Shown: positions 63,063 through 64,000 of the stretch, piece by piece
Position numbering within the stretch: the first letter of the stretch is position 1
Layout: every line of letters begins with the position of its first letter
Assembly: GCA_960531495.1 (NCBI GenBank)
Contig: CAUIJY010000071.1
Span: 372,001 to 436,000 of the forward strand
Reading direction: 5' to 3'
Length of the DNA: 64,000 nt
Source: Zeus faber
Lineage: Eukaryota > Chordata > Actinopteri > Zeiformes > Zeidae
The notes under the pieces: generated by a model
What the model was told of the DNA's origin: nothing
Database searches by the model: none
Seen by the model: only the letters and a program-made list of their open reading frames with translations
Position numbers and translations under genes: made by a program

Positions 63063-63478
63063 AGGCCCATCTAACATGTATTTGTGGAGTTATGATCATT
63101 TTCATCATTGTTTGCACATGTGGGAAAAAATGCATTTTCAGCCGATTTAAACGTCGAAAAGGGGAATTGGTTAAACGCTTCAGTCATTACTCTGTGTGAC
63201 AGTGTCAGACAGTTTAAATACAATGGTGAACTAGTATATGCTGCTAATGTGTTGTTTGTCAAAAAGTTTTAGGCCCATCTAACATGTATTCGTCGAGTTA
63301 TGATCATTTTCATCATTATGTGCACATGTGGGAAAAAACGCATTTTCAGCCGATTTAAACGTCGAAAAGTGGAATTGGTTAAACGCTTCAGTCAATACTC
63401 TGTGTGACAGTGTCAGACAGTTTAAATACAATGGTGAACTAGTATATGCTGCTAAAGCGTTGTTTGTCAAACAGTTTT

Positions 63479-63870
63479 AGGCCCATACAACATGTATCTG
63501 TCGAGGTATGAGCATTTTCAGAACATTGGACGGTTTGCTGTCTAGCTGAATTAGAGAAACACCGAACCATTGTCTCTTCAGAGGTGAATGATTCAGAATG
63601 CTGCAGTACAGCATTGAAATTTAATTAATATGATGAACTATTATGTGCTTCCTAAGTTTTTCTCTCAGATTTCTATGCCCATCTAACATGTATTTCTGGA
63701 GTTATGATCATTTTCAGAACTTGTGACGGTTTGCTGTCTAGCTGAGTTAGAGAAACACCGAACCATTGTCTCTTCAGAGGTGAATGATTCAGAATGCTGC
63801 AGTACAGCATAGAAATTTAATTAATATGATGAACTATTATGTGCTTCTTAAGTGTTTCTCACAGATTTCT
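63479..63870 (+). repeat. B1-B2 pair (last)
   Basis: B1 at 63,479-63,674 has catgtatctgtcgagg and gtctcttcagagg. B2 at 63,675-63,870 has ttatgatc, gaacttgtgac and a private ctgagttagag. It is closer to the pairs at 341-8,602 than to 60,811. Confidence 0.93.
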
Positions 63871-64000
63871 AGGCCCATCTAACATGTATTTGTGGAGTTA
63901 TGATCATTTTCATCATTGTGTGCACATGTGGGAAAAAACGCATTTTCAGCCGATTTAAACGTCGAAAAGGGGAATTGGTTAAACGCTTCAGTCATTAATC

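Larger units (their letters stand above)
1..64000 (+). repeat. Two-family (A 208 bp / B 196 bp) satellite array with nested higher-order repeats
   Basis: Every base belongs to a head-to-tail array of two monomer families in one orientation. Taking 'aggcccat' or 'atgcccat' as the monomer start, the phase can be followed without a break from 133 to 63,870: 239 A and 71 B monomers plus partial A at both edges. Region lengths fit integer sums (for example 14,980 = 56x208 + 17x196), which confirms the count. There is no inversion, inserted element, microsatellite or unique spacer. Monomers near 200 bp in HORs are typical of centromeric or pericentromeric heterochromatin; the location here is inferred. 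The family is not one I recognise. Strand is given relative to the chosen register and is arbitrary. Confidence 0.98.
62867..64000 (+). repeat. Right edge segment with left-domain variants
   Basis: Contains B 62,867, A 63,063, A 63,271, B pair 63,479 and partial A 63,871-64,000. Variants absent from the neighbouring HORs appear here: gggaaaaaatgc, tttgcacatg, gctaatgtg, caaaaagtttt, gtcaatactc and catgtatctg. B2 returns to ttatgatc, as in the first 9 kb. The homogenised HOR therefore appears to end near 62.8 kb. Confidence 0.82.

Noticed and set aside
141-63470. Hundreds of short open frames on both strands (60-127 codons) as genes
   Set aside because: They recur once per monomer, overlap each other, follow the 208-bp period, vary mostly at amino-acid-changing positions, and show no resemblance to a known protein. 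They reflect repetition, not coding.
1-64000. CRISPR array
   Set aside because: Units are about 200 bp and contiguous, with no unique spacers; the array is a eukaryotic-type satellite.
1-64000. 5S rDNA, tRNA or snRNA gene tandem repeats
   Set aside because: I see no A-box/B-box pair, no 5S-like core and no poly-T terminator common to the monomers.
1-64000. LTR or DNA transposon remnants as the source of the array
   Set aside because: There are no terminal inverted repeats, target-site duplications, poly-A tails or coding remnants at any monomer or HOR boundary. Exchange points fall at monomer junctions in shared sequence.
1-64000. Primate alpha satellite or another named satellite
   Set aside because: Monomer lengths (208/196, not 171) and motifs do not match alpha satellite, and I recognise no other named family. 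A search of a repeat database would be needed to say more.

Overview
The whole 64-kb window is one uninterrupted satellite DNA array. I find no gene, RNA gene, transposon, CRISPR array or single-copy sequence in it. Two monomer families, both in the same orientation, tile it end to end: A (208 bp, about 37% GC) and B (196 bp). Taking 'rGgCCCAT' (aggcccat or atgcccat) as the monomer start, I count 239 complete A monomers, 71 complete B monomers and a partial A at each edge (1-132 and 63,871-64,000). Only four complete monomers depart from the standard length: an A of 203 bp, a B of 195 bp, and two B of 254 bp that carry the same 58-bp internal duplication.

Organism: a eukaryote, because a long homogenised satellite with nucleosome-scale monomers and nested higher-order repeats (HORs) is typical of centromeric or other constitutive heterochromatin. 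I do not recognise the family and cannot name the species. CpG is close to its expected frequency in monomer A (6 CpG, about 0.86 of expectation), which argues against a heavily CpG-methylated genome such as a vertebrate and is compatible with many invertebrates. This is inference.

Layout. (1) 1-10,462: a mosaic left domain with short A runs (1-5) between B blocks. It holds a 2.7-kb segment present twice 6,189 bp apart (1,352-4,065 and 7,541-10,254) and a 1,224-bp unit (B1-B2-A4) present twice in tandem. (2) 10,463-25,050: a 3,696-bp HOR (14 A + 4 B) with two full copies, one partial copy, a shortened 2,668-bp relative and a 1,040-bp partial insertion. (3) 25,051-28,318: B1-B2-A4 units of 1,224 bp. 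(4) 28,319-32,430: a 2,680-bp HOR (11 A + 2 B). (5) 32,431-47,410: a second tandem copy of everything from 17,451 to 32,430 (14,980 bp, 56 A + 17 B), apparently near-identical. (6) 47,411-62,866: B1-B2 pairs separated by 7-14 A, with a 4,528-bp super-period. (7) 62,867-64,000: an edge segment whose B2 and A variants resemble the left domain again.

How it works together: there are no interacting gene products. What can be read is a history of unequal exchange. A and B align over about 100 bp across the monomer junction and are probably diverged descendants of one ancestral monomer. Most B occur as ordered B1-B2 pairs (26 pairs); 19 B stand alone and are mostly B1/B2 chimeras. A monomers directly before a B block carry one diagnostic base and those directly after carry another, so HOR phase is written into the sequence, and exceptions mark places where B blocks were probably lost. 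The short open frames that recur in every A monomer are by-products of tandem repetition and are not annotated as genes. Identities quoted were read by eye on sampled stretches, not computed.
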